Shown here: piece after piece, positions 23,852-33,200 of the stretch
Layout: each line of letters starts with the position of its first letter
Position numbering within the stretch: position 1 is the stretch's first letter
NCBI GenBank assembly: GCA_031972295.1
Contig: DALYEZ010000007.1
Location: 1 to 35,082 of the forward strand
DNA length: 35,082 nt
From: JALHNF01 sp031972295
GTDB taxonomy: Bacteria > Patescibacteriota > Minisyncoccia > Phycocordibacterales > UBA5272
Direction of reading: 5' to 3'
Notes under the pieces: generated by a model
Seen by the model: the letters and a program-made list of their open reading frames with translations, nothing else
Databases searched by the model: none
Told to the model about the DNA's origin: nothing
Made by a program: the position numbers and the translations under genes

Positions 23852-24535
23852 TTATACTCGTGTTATAACTTCCTCTTTTGTTTTTCTTACTTTTGCCATT
23901 GATGCAAAAGAATCATCCTCTGCATGATACCCTACCGCACACAAAACAACCGGAGAAAATCCTTCCATATATTCACCAAGAATTCTTTTATAGGCTCGCT
24001 GATCAAATCCTTCCATAGGGGCTGCATCTATTTTCTGGTGCGCACAAACAGAAATAAGATTGCCGAGTGCGATATAGACTTGCTTTGTTTGCCATTGTCG
24101 AAAAATTTTAGTGCCAAAAATTAGTTCAGGAATACCGAGAGTCCACATATTCAAATTTCGTGCCCATACCACGCCATAGAGTGTTTTTTTAAGTCCTGCA
24201 AGAACGCTTTCAGACACGTTTCTTATTTTCATAGTTCTATCTAAAAAAGCTCGTGCGTCGCGGTTGCCAACATGGTCTTGTGCGCACAAGACAACAAGCG
24301 CAGATGCCGTAGTCACCTGTTTATTGCCCATAGAGTACGGAGCGAGTTTTTCACGAATGGCTTCGTCAGTCACCACAACAAATTTCCACGGTTCAAACCC
24401 AAAAGAAGACGGGGTTAGGCGCAAAGATTCTTCAATAAGGGTTAATTGTTCTTCAGAAAGTTTCTTATTCACATCGAACTTTTTTACCGCATAACGAGTA
24501 TTTAAAGCATTAATGGTATCCTGTGGCATTATCAT
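23852..24535 (-). CDS. NAD(P)H nitroreductase-family flavoprotein
   Basis: These 227 residues match the NfsB/FMN-nitroreductase fold: an N-terminal R-Y-A-V-K-K-F-D motif, P-S-S-F-G-F-E-P-W-K-F (FMN and dimer contacts), and D-A-A-P-M-E-G-F-D near residue 165. Such enzymes use FMN and NAD(P)H to reduce nitro compounds or quinones; the physiological substrate is unknown. The start at 24535 (MIMPQ) is chosen because TATAAT ends nine bases upstream; a longer in-frame start at 24634 would lie within the preceding gene. It converges on comF with a 12-base gap. Confidence 0.88.
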   Translation of the reverse strand: MIMPQDTINALNTRYAVKKFDVNKKLSEEQLTLIEESLRLTPSSFGFEPWKFVVVTDEAIREKLAPYSMGNKQVTTASALVVLCAQDHVGNRDARAFLDRTMKIRNVSESVLAGLKKTLYGVVWARNLNMWTLGIPELIFGTKIFRQWQTKQVYIALGNLISVCAHQKIDAAPMEGFDQRAYKRILGEYMEGFSPVVLCAVGYHAEDDSFASMAKVRKTKEEVITRV

Positions 24536-24545
24536 ACAGAGCTCA

Positions 24546-25124
24546 TTATACCTTAAGTCCAAATCTGTTTGCTTCAGGAAGACGTGTCTTGGCAGTAAGT
24601 CGTAATTGATAGAAGCCAAAAATAACCGTTCCAAAAATCATCCAGACCTTTGCCTCTACCCACATGTCAGGCGATGCAAAGATACGTATCGTTTCATTTG
24701 TAAAAGCAAGAATGATATAAAAAATTCCCCAACGGAAGGTAAACTCCTTCCAACCATCTCTTGTAATTGCAAATACATTTCCAAAGAAAAACTCTAGTCC
24801 TGTTTTTTGATATCGAAGACTCGCTAAAAATGTAGCCCCGAGAATAATATCAAGTGCAGTATCGCGAAAAATAAATACGTCAGGAATATTTACAAAAAGT
24901 GAAACGCCACCAAAAAGAAGTACTGAGGCAGTATTGAAGAGAGCAAAATATGGGGGATGTTTTTCAAAAGAAAATAATATGCCAAATGAAAAAATAGTCG
25001 CAATGATCATTGCGTATGTAGCGGTGGCAAATCCATACATTTCGTATGTCGCTAAAAAAGCCACAACGGGACCAAACTCACATAAAAGATTGATCCATAA
25101 CTTTCGTGAAAAGAACGCTTGCAT
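24546..25124 (-). CDS. YciB/IspZ-like inner-membrane septation protein
   Basis: The 192 residues form about five membrane spans and show the YciB pattern: an E-F-G-P-V-V-A-F-L-A-T-Y start, a central L-A-S-L-R-Y-Q-K segment, W-G-I-F-Y-I-I-L-A-F-T-N-E in the penultimate span, and a W-V-x-x-K-V-W segment after it. In E. coli YciB affects cell-envelope synthesis and septation. TATACT lies seven bases before the ATG. Its stop lies inside the promoter region of the nitroreductase gene. Confidence 0.82.
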   Translation of the reverse strand: MQAFFSRKLWINLLCEFGPVVAFLATYEMYGFATATYAMIIATIFSFGILFSFEKHPPYFALFNTASVLLFGGVSLFVNIPDVFIFRDTALDIILGATFLASLRYQKTGLEFFFGNVFAITRDGWKEFTFRWGIFYIILAFTNETIRIFASPDMWVEAKVWMIFGTVIFGFYQLRLTAKTRLPEANRFGLKV

Positions 25125-25131
25125 TGATCTC

Positions 25132-25137
25132 AGTATA
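25132..25137 (-). promoter_or_regulatory. -10 element of the yciB-like gene (leaderless)
   Basis: TATACT on the minus strand, seven bases before the ATG, without a Shine-Dalgarno. Confidence 0.55.
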
Positions 25138-25161
25138 CCGCATCCGACTTATATGTACCCA

Positions 25162-25200
25162 AAACAAAAACACCCGACCAAAGGTCGAGTGTTTTTGTTT
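25162..25200 (-). terminator. Terminator after the RRM protein gene
   Basis: Arms 25162-25179 and 25183-25200 pair over 18 positions with one mismatch around a three-base loop, ending in T-rich sequence on the minus strand. It separates the RRM gene from the yciB-like gene. Confidence 0.85.
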
Positions 25201-25209
25201 GAGAAAAGA

Positions 25210-25521
25210 CTAGAATCGGCGAGGGCCACCAAATCCACCTGTTCGTCGTGGAGCTCCAGCTCCCATAGCTCCCTCTTCTCGAGGTCGAGCTTCGTTTACG
25301 ATGATGTTTCGTCCATCGAGTTCTGATTCATGGAGTTTTGAAATGGCTGCATCTGCTTCCGCATCGTTTGTCATTTCAACAAATCCAAATCCTCGTGATC
25401 GTCCTGTCATTTTGTCCATCATAACGATAGCAGATGACACTTCACCAAAAGGCTTGAATGCTGCTGCAAGACTTTCGTTTGTAGTAGACCATGCAAGATT
25501 ACCAATATAAATTTTTTTCAT
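25210..25521 (-). CDS. RRM-domain RNA-binding protein
   Basis: This 103-residue protein is a single RNA-recognition motif with RNP2 I-Y-I-G-N-L (4-9) and RNP1 R-S-R-G-F-G-F-V-E-M (about 41-50), followed by a Gly/Arg-rich tail (about 80-103). Bacterial RRM proteins of this kind bind single-stranded RNA and are often cold-induced in cyanobacteria. It has a longer leader than its neighbours and a dedicated terminator, suggesting high, controlled expression. A DEAD-box helicase with its own RGG-like tail lies just upstream, so both may act in RNA remodelling. Confidence 0.93.
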   Translation of the reverse strand: MKKIYIGNLAWSTTNESLAAAFKPFGEVSSAIVMMDKMTGRSRGFGFVEMTNDAEADAAISKLHESELDGRNIIVNEARPREEGAMGAGAPRRTGGFGGPRRF

Positions 25522-25536
25522 AGAATGTTGTTTGTT

Positions 25537-25572
25537 GTAAGCTCTTCTTCTCTCCTACGTTCTCTAGCTTAC
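25537..25572 (-). promoter_or_regulatory. Hairpin in the RRM gene leader
   Basis: GTAAGCT (25572-25566 on the minus strand) pairs with AGCTTAC (25543-25537), and the loop holds the purine-rich GGAGAG. The sequence AAGAGCTT also occurs twice. The stem could expose or hide a ribosome-binding region with temperature, but no function is shown. Confidence 0.35.
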
Positions 25573-25674
25573 AAGCTCTTGAACCCAAAGAAACCGACAC
25601 TTACTTGAGTGCAATAATAACACAGATTAGTAAAGAACGCTATGGTTATCCACAGGCTCCTTATTTTATGAGGT

Positions 25675-27012
25675 TTATGCGCTGATAAAGGTAAACGCTT
25701 TACCTATCTTTCCACCACGGCCCGTTCGTCCAATACGGTGCACATAGTCGTCATGTGTTTGAGGAACGGTGTAGTTGATAACATGACTCACGTCTTTCAC
25801 GTCGATACCACGAGCAGCTACGTCAGTTGCAATAAGAATACTTACCTCTCCTTCTTTAAATGAGCGGAGTGTTCGTTCTCGTTCACGCTGTCGCTTGTCA
25901 CCGTGCAAATACGCAACCTGCAATCCTTTCGCCCGGAGATCCTCATAAAGCGCTTCTACTTCTTTTTTTGTTTCAGCAAAAATAAGACATCGTGTCGCAT
26001 CTTTTGCAGAAAGAAGTTTTTCAAGCTCTACAATTTTGTGTCGTCGGTCAAGAACGCGGATAACATCTTGTTCAACATTTTTTGTACTGATACCAGAACC
26101 AATGTCGATTGAAAACGGATTCTTAAGGAATTCGTGCACAATTGTTTTGATTCGTGGTGGCATTGTTGCTGAAAAGAAAAGTGATTGTCGTTCTGCGGGG
26201 AGCTTTTTCAAAATTGCAGTAATAGCATCGATGAATCCCATATCAAGCATGTGGTCAAACTCGTCGATAACAATATTATTGAATTCCGAGAAGTCGATAA
26301 TCTTTCGATCTGAAAGATCTTGGAGTCGTCCTGGGGTACCAATTACAAAGTGATTGAGTCTTCGGAGATGCTGGATTTGATTGTAAATAGACATACCTCC
26401 CACACACACAGTTGAGAAAAGTCGCATACCATGTGAAAACTCACGGAGCTCTTCGTTGATTTGCATCGCAAGTTCACGTGTTGGTGCAAGAATAAGAACT
26501 TTCTGAGTTCGATCTTGAGCAAGTTTTTCGATGAGCGGAAGCAAGAATGCGCCCGTCTTACCAGATCCAGTACTCGCAAGACCAATAATGTCGCGGCCTT
26601 CCATTGCGTGCGTAATTGTCTGATCTTGAATTGGGGTCGGGGCAGTAAAGCCACGCATTGCTAAATTGCGAGAAATTGGTTCTGAGAATTTGAAGTCAGA
26701 AAACTGATGCTGCACTTCATAGACTGGTGCTTTGTGCACACCTGTTGGTTTGTAAATAAATTTTGATACGTCGATAGATTCACCAAAAGATCGTTTTGGT
26801 TTAGAAAATCGTCGTCCGCCACCAAAACCACCACGAGATCCTCCGTATGAAGATCCACTATGTGGCCGAGGTGAACTATGTCCGCCACCATGTGAAGCCG
26901 CTCCTCGGAAAGATGGTCGAGGACCCCCAAAAGAAGAACCTCCGCTTCGAGCAGGTCGAGACGAATGAAATGGTCGCTTTGATGCAAAGCCACCTGAATA
27001 AGATGAAGTCAT
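25675..27012 (-). CDS. DEAD-box-family RNA helicase with N-terminal RGG-like region
   Basis: This 445-residue ATP-dependent RNA helicase has the Q motif (G-F-T-A-P-T-P-I-Q, 121-129), Walker A A-S-T-G-S-G-K-T (146-153), P-T-R-E-L-A (177-182), T-P-G-R (226-229), motif II D-E-F-D (250-253, not DEAD), S-A-T, A-R-G-I-D and H-R-I-G-R-T-G-R-G-G. The C-terminus ends soon after motif VI. The first about 75 residues are rich in Gly, Ser, Arg and Phe, so the RNA-binding low-complexity tail found at the C-terminus of most bacterial homologues is at the N-terminus here. The ATG at 27012 is chosen; the in-frame extension to 27096 begins with TTG and has no support. Confidence 0.92.
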   Translation of the reverse strand: MTSSYSGGFASKRPFHSSRPARSGGSSFGGPRPSFRGAASHGGGHSSPRPHSGSSYGGSRGGFGGGRRFSKPKRSFGESIDVSKFIYKPTGVHKAPVYEVQHQFSDFKFSEPISRNLAMRGFTAPTPIQDQTITHAMEGRDIIGLASTGSGKTGAFLLPLIEKLAQDRTQKVLILAPTRELAMQINEELREFSHGMRLFSTVCVGGMSIYNQIQHLRRLNHFVIGTPGRLQDLSDRKIIDFSEFNNIVIDEFDHMLDMGFIDAITAILKKLPAERQSLFFSATMPPRIKTIVHEFLKNPFSIDIGSGISTKNVEQDVIRVLDRRHKIVELEKLLSAKDATRCLIFAETKKEVEALYEDLRAKGLQVAYLHGDKRQRERERTLRSFKEGEVSILIATDVAARGIDVKDVSHVINYTVPQTHDDYVHRIGRTGRGGKIGKAFTFISA

Positions 27013-27025
27013 TGTATGTGATTGT

Positions 27026-27053
27026 TCTATACGCTCCGAGCTGTACGTACAGC
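27026..27053 (-). promoter_or_regulatory. DEAD-box gene promoter with 14-bp palindrome
   Basis: TATAGA (27031-27026) is a possible -10, 13 bases before the ATG. A perfect 14-bp palindrome GCTGTACGTACAGC (27040-27053) lies in the presumed -35/-10 spacer, where a repressor dimer would bind. Confidence 0.45.
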
Positions 27054-27194
27054 GAAAAAATAAAATTCGCTCAGAAACACTCGCTGTATAGATCAAACAA
27101 GGAGAAATAAACTATCCTAAAATCTATGAAGCAAATGTATTACTTCCTAATATACAACACTTTTTTAAATAATGCAAGTATCAACCCTCCTTTG

Positions 27195-27267
27195 AGCCAT
27201 TGGCCAGAATCGAACTGGCGACCTACTCCTTACCATGGAGTTGCTCTACCGTCTGAGCTACAACGGC
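27195..27267 (-). tRNA. tRNA-Thr(GGT)
   Basis: The minus strand folds into a 73-base cloverleaf: acceptor GCCGTTG with CAATGGC (one G-U), D-stem GCTC/GAGC, anticodon stem ACTCC/GGAGT with seven-base loop ATGGTAA, and T-stem GCCAG/CTGGC with loop TTCGATT. The anticodon is GGT (27234-27232), reading ACC and ACU threonine codons. The 3' CCA is not encoded (TCAA follows), so it must be added by a nucleotidyltransferase. Confidence 0.95.
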
Positions 27268-27319
27268 ACTTTCCTTCCGAAAAGCACTTCCAAAACATAA
27301 CACAAACGATTGCTTTTTT

Positions 27320-27925
27320 CTAGATAAATTCCTTCAAACTTTCAAAATCTTTTTTGAGTGTGTCTCGCATGCTGCCATTGTAAAGCGCCACCGCGGGATG
27401 ATACAGAGACACAATAGCTACATCCCCATACGGAAGCTTTCCGTGAAGTACGTGTCCGTGAAGTACAGAGATTGGTTGAATCTCTCCCGAAAGTCCGAGC
27501 TTTTCCATAATGTAGACCATTGAAAATCTTCCTAGTGTTGCAATTACTTTTGGCTGGATAATCTCAAGTTGTCTGTCCAGAAATGGACCGTATAGATTTA
27601 TCTCCGTTTGCGACGGATCCCTGTTGTCTTCTGGTCTATCTTTTACAATATTTGTAACATAAACATCTTTACAAGCAAGACCAATGTGAGCACACAACTC
27701 ATCTAAAAATTTTCCCGATGCGCCGCAGAAGGGCTTACCTGTGAGTGCTTCTTTTTTTCCTGGGGCTTCACCAATAATCATAATGTGAGTATCATGATTC
27801 CCTTCTCCAACAACTGGAAAAAAGTTATTCTTTGTCCGATATTCATACAAAGGCGACTCAGTAAATACAATCAACTCATCACGAATCTTTTTAAGCGCTT
27901 CAAATTTCTCTTCTTTAGAGAGCAT
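27320..27925 (-). CDS. Family-4-type uracil-DNA glycosylase lacking Fe-S cysteines
   Basis: The 201 residues align with family 4 uracil-DNA glycosylases, which remove uracil from DNA: G-E-A-P-G (52-56), G-K-P-F-C-G-A-S-G-K-F-L-D (63-75), T-N-I-V-K-D-R-P (91-98) and the late Y-H-P-A (175-178). The four cysteines that hold the 4Fe-4S cluster are all replaced: C-x-x-C by F-T-E-S (21-24), V-K-C by V-K-D (Asp96), and the last Cys by Tyr112. The start at 27925 overlaps the tlyA-like stop by 11 bases, consistent with coupling; a longer in-frame start at 27964 is less likely. Confidence 0.88.
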   Translation of the reverse strand: MLSKEEKFEALKKIRDELIVFTESPLYEYRTKNNFFPVVGEGNHDTHIMIIGEAPGKKEALTGKPFCGASGKFLDELCAHIGLACKDVYVTNIVKDRPEDNRDPSQTEINLYGPFLDRQLEIIQPKVIATLGRFSMVYIMEKLGLSGEIQPISVLHGHVLHGKLPYGDVAIVSLYHPAVALYNGSMRDTLKKDFESLKEFI

Positions 27926-28637
27926 ATAGTCCGTAGAGTAAAAATTCTTTATTACCATCACCACCTACAATTGGAGACGGTGTTACATCACGTATAGAAA
28001 TTCCATTTTCAGTGGCACTTTTTAAAACCGCAGTCACGGCATCCTCGCGCGCTTGCTCGCTCACCACAATACCCCCTTTGCCAAGATTTGCTTGCCCAAC
28101 TTCAAACTGCGGTTTGATAAGCGCGACAATACATCCACCTGGAAGTACAAATTTTGAGAGACTTGGAAATATCTTTGTGAGTGATATGAAAGAAACATCC
28201 ACAACGATACCGTGCACCCTTTCAGGGAGTACGGCTTCCCGAATGTCTGTTTGCTCCATAACAACTACTCGTGAATCCGTACGCAAAGTATCTGACATTT
28301 GAAACGTTCCCACGTCAACCGCATACACCTTTTGTGCACCATTTTGCAAAAGACAATCCGTAAAACCTCCTGTTGAAGATCCGACATCAAGGAATGTTTT
28401 TCCACTCACGTCTATGTGGAAATATTCGACTGCGTGTTGCAGCTTAACTCCACCACGCGAAGCAAACGGCATATATTCCGTGATTCGTATAACGTCAGTA
28501 TCGGAAACTTCTTTTGCCGGCTTTGTTTCTACCACCCCATTCACTAACACCTTGCCATGTGTAATTCTATCCTGCGCCTCAGTTCGACTGCGACACAAAC
28601 TTCGAGAAACAATAGCAAGATCCAAACGTTGTTTCAT
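27915..28637 (-). CDS. tlyA: TlyA-family rRNA 2'-O-methyltransferase
   Basis: The 240 residues combine an N-terminal S4 RNA-binding domain (about 1-62) with an FtsJ/RrmJ methyltransferase domain carrying the SAM loop D-V-G-S-S-T-G-G-F-T-D (about 79-89) and the K-P-Q-F-E (about 175-179) segment. Family members methylate cytidines of 16S and 23S rRNA and were once called haemolysins. It lies eight bases after the slipin gene and overlaps the glycosylase gene by 11 bases, making a three-gene unit. Confidence 0.9.
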   Translation of the reverse strand: MKQRLDLAIVSRSLCRSRTEAQDRITHGKVLVNGVVETKPAKEVSDTDVIRITEYMPFASRGGVKLQHAVEYFHIDVSGKTFLDVGSSTGGFTDCLLQNGAQKVYAVDVGTFQMSDTLRTDSRVVVMEQTDIREAVLPERVHGIVVDVSFISLTKIFPSLSKFVLPGGCIVALIKPQFEVGQANLGKGGIVVSEQAREDAVTAVLKSATENGISIRDVTPSPIVGGDGNKEFLLYGLYAL

Positions 28638-28644
28638 TTAAGAT

Positions 28645-29409
28645 TTATTTCTTTGCAAATCCGTCGAAAGCTTTCAAAACTTCCACTGGTACCATGTACA
28701 CAACAGTATTTGACTGGTCAGAAGACATGTCGTTGATAGACTGTAACGTACGGAGGTGAAGTGCACCCGGAGTCTCGGCCAAAATTCGCGCCGCATCCGC
28801 CATGTTTTTTGCCGCTCCAAGCTCACCTTCCGAGGTAATAATCACTGCTCGCTTTTCTCGCTCAGCCTCTGCTTGTTTTGCAATAGTACGCTCCATTTCT
28901 GGTGGCAAACTAATATCTTTTAATTCTACATTTTCAACATCAAGGCCCCAGCCAGCCGCAGTGCTTTCAACAATACTTTGAATACGCTCAGCGATCTTAT
29001 CTCGCCCCTGCAAAAGTTCGTCAAGCGTTACCTCACCAACAACGCTACGCATTGTTGTCTGTGCAAATTGCTCAACAGCATTCTGATAATACTGTACCTG
29101 CAAGATTGCCTTACTTGCATCAACAACTCTGTAATACAAAACAGCATTTACATTCACTGAAATATTATCTTTTGTGATGGTGCGCTGATCGAGAACATCA
29201 ACAGCTTTCAAACGCATATCAACTTTTGTCATGCTCTGAAAAATTGGAATGATAATTCTCCACCCTGGTTCAACCATTCCTGTAAAACGACCCATGGTAA
29301 ACTTTACCCCGCGCTGATATTGATTGACCTGACGAATAACCACAAACAGAAGAATAATGCCTACAATAATAAACGGCATACTAAAAAATAATCCTAATAT
29401 AAAATCCAT
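28645..29409 (-). CDS. Slipin / stomatin-like SPFH-domain membrane protein
   Basis: The 254 residues begin with a hydrophobic anchor (about 4-27) followed by the SPFH/band-7 domain with Y-Q-R-G-V-K-F-T-M-G-R and G-W-R-I-I-I-P, then the D-I-S-L-P-P-E-M segment, a charged coiled coil and a short C-terminal oligomerisation tail. This matches bacterial slipins that scaffold membrane microdomains and often guard membrane proteases. The usual NfeD-like partner is not adjacent. TACACT lies eight bases before the ATG. Confidence 0.92.
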   Translation of the reverse strand: MDFILGLFFSMPFIIVGIILLFVVIRQVNQYQRGVKFTMGRFTGMVEPGWRIIIPIFQSMTKVDMRLKAVDVLDQRTITKDNISVNVNAVLYYRVVDASKAILQVQYYQNAVEQFAQTTMRSVVGEVTLDELLQGRDKIAERIQSIVESTAAGWGLDVENVELKDISLPPEMERTIAKQAEAEREKRAVIITSEGELGAAKNMADAARILAETPGALHLRTLQSINDMSSDQSNTVVYMVPVEVLKAFDGFAKK

Positions 29410-29415
29410 ATACCT

Positions 29416-30255
29416 CTAGTGTATCACGTACAAATCTTGATTAAATCCACCTATTCCAACATGCTCTACTGAAGCGTCTTTCTGCAAAATTTTCTCAAAT
29501 GGCTTGCAATGCATACATCCTAAATCTCCTTTTGGACACACAAACTCATTACGCACCCGCGCTTCTTTTACCTTTAGCGCAACTTCGAGCACATCCTTTC
29601 GTGCGGTATCAAGATCCGGTAAATCTTTCTCAACAACCTTATCTGTCTCTAGATACCAATATGAAGCTTTTGTTACCTTCCTTTTTTGTAAGGCATTACA
29701 GAGCAGAAGATATATCGGCAACTGGAGAGAACTTTCTCCTTCTTCGTATTTTCCTGTTTTAAAGTCAACAATATGAAGGGAGTCTGTTTCTGGTAAATAC
29801 TCTATCCAATCAATAAGACCATTTAGAATTATATTGTCGTCTTCACTCAGATAAAAATTTGGATTCATTTCTGCTCTTGGAAGTTTGATGCGCTTCCGTG
29901 TAAGAAATTTTGGATCACGCTGTACATTTTTGAGCATAGCAATACCGCGAGCTTTATATTCGCTTTCTTGCTCAGCACTTATGAAGCCGCCCTGTATGCC
30001 TGAGACTTTCTTCCAGACTTCCTCAAACCAGAGAATTAAATCTCGATCCATACGAGACTCGCTTGAAAAATCGCCCAAACCTTCAAGGACCTCATGCACT
30101 GAAACACCAAGAGAGAGCGCTGGAGTGACAATGTTCATCTTTCGCTTCGTCTGTGGATCTTTATACACATTTTTCAAGTAATACGAACGTGGACACTTAA
30201 TAAAGTCTCCCATGGAAGAATGCGAAACCCAGACCGCAGTGTATTTATCAGGCAT
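29416..30255 (-). CDS. Cas4/AddB-like PD-(D/E)XK nuclease with Fe-S cysteines
   Basis: The 279 residues form a stand-alone RecB-type nuclease domain: S-V-H-E-V-L (His near 54), G-L-I-D-W-I, then V-D-F-K-T-G-K and a Q-L-P-I-Y motif IV. One cysteine near the N-terminus (Cys21) and three near the C-terminus (Cys240, Cys247, Cys250) have the spacing of the 4Fe-4S ring of Cas4/AddB nucleases. No CRISPR array is present, so a Cas4 role is unlikely. Its ATG lies one base after the UvrD-like gene stop, which points to a joint AddAB-like end-processing function. Confidence 0.85.
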   Translation of the reverse strand: MPDKYTAVWVSHSSMGDFIKCPRSYYLKNVYKDPQTKRKMNIVTPALSLGVSVHEVLEGLGDFSSESRMDRDLILWFEEVWKKVSGIQGGFISAEQESEYKARGIAMLKNVQRDPKFLTRKRIKLPRAEMNPNFYLSEDDNIILNGLIDWIEYLPETDSLHIVDFKTGKYEEGESSLQLPIYLLLCNALQKRKVTKASYWYLETDKVVEKDLPDLDTARKDVLEVALKVKEARVRNEFVCPKGDLGCMHCKPFEKILQKDASVEHVGIGGFNQDLYVIH

Positions 30256-30256
30256 A

Positions 30257-33200
30257 TTATATTTTTCCAGTTAATAAATCCTCTTCGAAGGCTAGGATTC
30301 CTTTGTAATCTTTTGAATACCCGCTAACATCTGGAAAGTCGAGTGCTTTTATTTTTTTGTACACAATACCAATAAGTTTTTTCGTTCGCTCTACATCTTC
30401 TGTACTAGGCTCAAGTGAAAGTTCCACCACAGATACATCATCATCTCCTTCGACATACTCAAGTACAAGTGAGTTAACTGAAAGACTCTTAAAACGATTT
30501 GAATTTTCAAGAAGTATCTTGTAGAAAATGAGCTGGAGTTTTTGGTTATGGAGTTTTACCTTTTCGTAATCCATTTTTGCGTGATCCCACGAATCAAATG
30601 CCTTTCCTGTCTTAAAATCTCGAACATGAACGCTATTATTTTCTATACGTAAAAAATCAAGCTTCCCTGTTATATGCGCATCTTCCACAACAACACCCTC
30701 ATTTTTCATATCAACTTCAACTTGATCAGTGTGTAAGAAAAAATTCCCGCGCTCAGTATAATATTTTTCAAGAAGCGTGTGTCCTCGATCTCTTTGTCGT
30801 ACATCATCTTCTTGCGGAAGACGCGCTCGAGAAAGAGTATGGTCAAACACGCCAAGCACATGCTCAAGCGTTGGTTTTTCACCACCATAAAATCGTGGGT
30901 ACGTAATAATCTCTTCAATGGCTTTATGTACTGCACTTCCGTAGGCACCTGAAACATTCAATGGTGCAGGAAAACGGAGAAGGTTTCGCTCAAGGAAAAG
31001 CTCTGGCCCTCCATCTACAACATTCAAAAAGTTTGTAAGGTGCGTCACCGGCATCTGATAATTTTCCACCAAGCGTTTAAATATTGCTTGCTCATCATTC
31101 GTATATGGCGCCTGTGCCAAGCCAAGAGCCTGTTCGTGCAGAGAAATAATCTCGTCCTCCGAAACATCTATATCATTTGAAGGTTCATTTTTCTCTTCCG
31201 ATTCTCCCCTACCTACAAGATACCGCACTTGCTTGTCATGAGAGCTTATGTGAAGTGTATGTTTCGCACGCGTAATCGCAACATACAACAAGCGAATAAA
31301 ATCATCTTCATCGTCTCCTGCTGGAGAAAGTAAAGTACTTAATACGAGAGGGAGTGCAATGTTGTTGCGTTTTTTTCCTGGCTTTGCCCAATACTTTTCA
31401 TGTGCACTTACAATATACACACTTCCAAACTCTAACCCTTTGGCAGAGTGTGCAGTATGAAGCGATATGGCATGTTCACTTTGTGTATATGGTGAATGCG
31501 CTACAAGTGGAATGTCATAATCTTTGTGCATTGCAACAAATGAACCTACATCGCTCACGGTTAATATCTCACCTTCTCTGTGTTCGCGAAGTGCATCAAT
31601 AAACGTTTTGAGATTAGCCAAAAAATGCACATAATCGCCCGCGCGCTCTTTGCGAACTTTCTCACTAAAATAAAACTCTTTGAAACCACTCTTCTCCATA
31701 AAGAGATCCAGAACGTGTTCAAGTGGTGTTGTTTTTGCATCAATAGAAAGCGTCGCTAAAAGTTCAAAGATATGCTGTACTTTTTTGTCATCGTTTTCTG
31801 CAAGTGCCTTCGTCCACGATATATTTTCTTTCTTAACTTTCTCAGCTAACAAAAAAAGTGTTGTCCGTGAAAGACCGAAAAATGCAAAAGATAAAATCTG
31901 AGGAAGTAAATCAGTACGTGTACCCTCATAGGACAACCCGGAGGCCAAATATTCACACACTGTTACAAGTTCACGTATGTGAGGTTCATCAAAGACGTTA
32001 GACTTTTTTGTGTATGTATACGGAATATGAGCATGCTGTAGGTAAGGTAAAATATTTTGCAGCTGCTTATGTTCACGAGCAATTATTGCAATTTCTTCAG
32101 GTAAAACACCCGCATCTAACTCGACACGAATTTTTTTAACAACAGCTTGGTATTCTTCTAAGTCAGAAACAAATTCAGCTATCTCAACAGACCCTTTTGG
32201 AAGATCTGTATTTGCTGAGGTAAGCACCTTGGTAATATCTTGATAACGATTCTCAAGCCGAATAGTTCCTTGAGTTATAACGGAGCGCGCTAAGGTTAAA
32301 ATATCTTTTGTTGAACGATAGTTTTTATCTAAAACAATTGTTTGCACATCTTTATACAAACGATTACGAAAATCCATCATGTGGGATATTTCCGCGCCTT
32401 GGAATTTGTAAATCGCCTGATCATCATCTCCTACCGCACAAATATTTGCCTTGCCTTCACTGACTTCGTTTTGTGTAATAGCGCGCACCACATTCATTTG
32501 GGCTTCATTTGTATCTTGAAATTCATCAATAAGCACATACTGATACTGCTCCTCTAATTCCGCCCTAAGAACATCATGTTTTTGTAAAGCGTGTGACACA
32601 TCAATAATCATGTCGTCGTAGTCATAATAGCCTCGAGCGTGAAGTGCTTCTGTATATTTTTCATAGACATCTGCGAGAGCTTGCATTTTATCTACCTTTG
32701 CAAATTCTTTAAGTATTCTTCCTTTAGAACTTTTGACCGTATATGTATTTTGCCACTTTGTAATGGTAGCTGTTTTATTTTCTTGTTCTGCTTTTTCAAG
32801 TGCAGGCAAAAGTGTGGATACTAATGCCCGAGCAGTTGTATTTGAAGAAAGTTTTAGAAGTGCCTCGTATACAGTGCGCACTTCCCCAATACTCCCCTTA
32901 CCTCGCATTGATTCCGGCCACAAAGAAAGCGTCTTGTGTACAGCTTCATATTCAGAAAGCGTGTGTTCAAGAACCACGCGAAATTCTTCTGGAGTAAATC
33001 CGCCATTTTTAATATGTTTAATTCGTTCCTTAGCACTATACAAATACGAATATCCTCGTTCAGGATGATAGCTTCCTAAAGGATGTTTATGTGGCAACTG
33101 TGCAAATATTGATTCTAAAATCTCAGCTCGCACAACATCGGGAATATTTACAAATGTAGCAGCATTATAAAAATACTCAGGAAACCGCGAAATGACATGA

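Noticed and set aside
27013..27096. N-terminal extension of the DEAD-box helicase
   Set aside because: The extension begins with TTG, lacks conserved sequence and covers the presumed promoter and palindrome.
29416..30255. Cas4 of a CRISPR-Cas system
   Set aside because: No repeat array or other cas gene occurs in the window, and the pairing with a UvrD-like gene fits a repair nuclease better.
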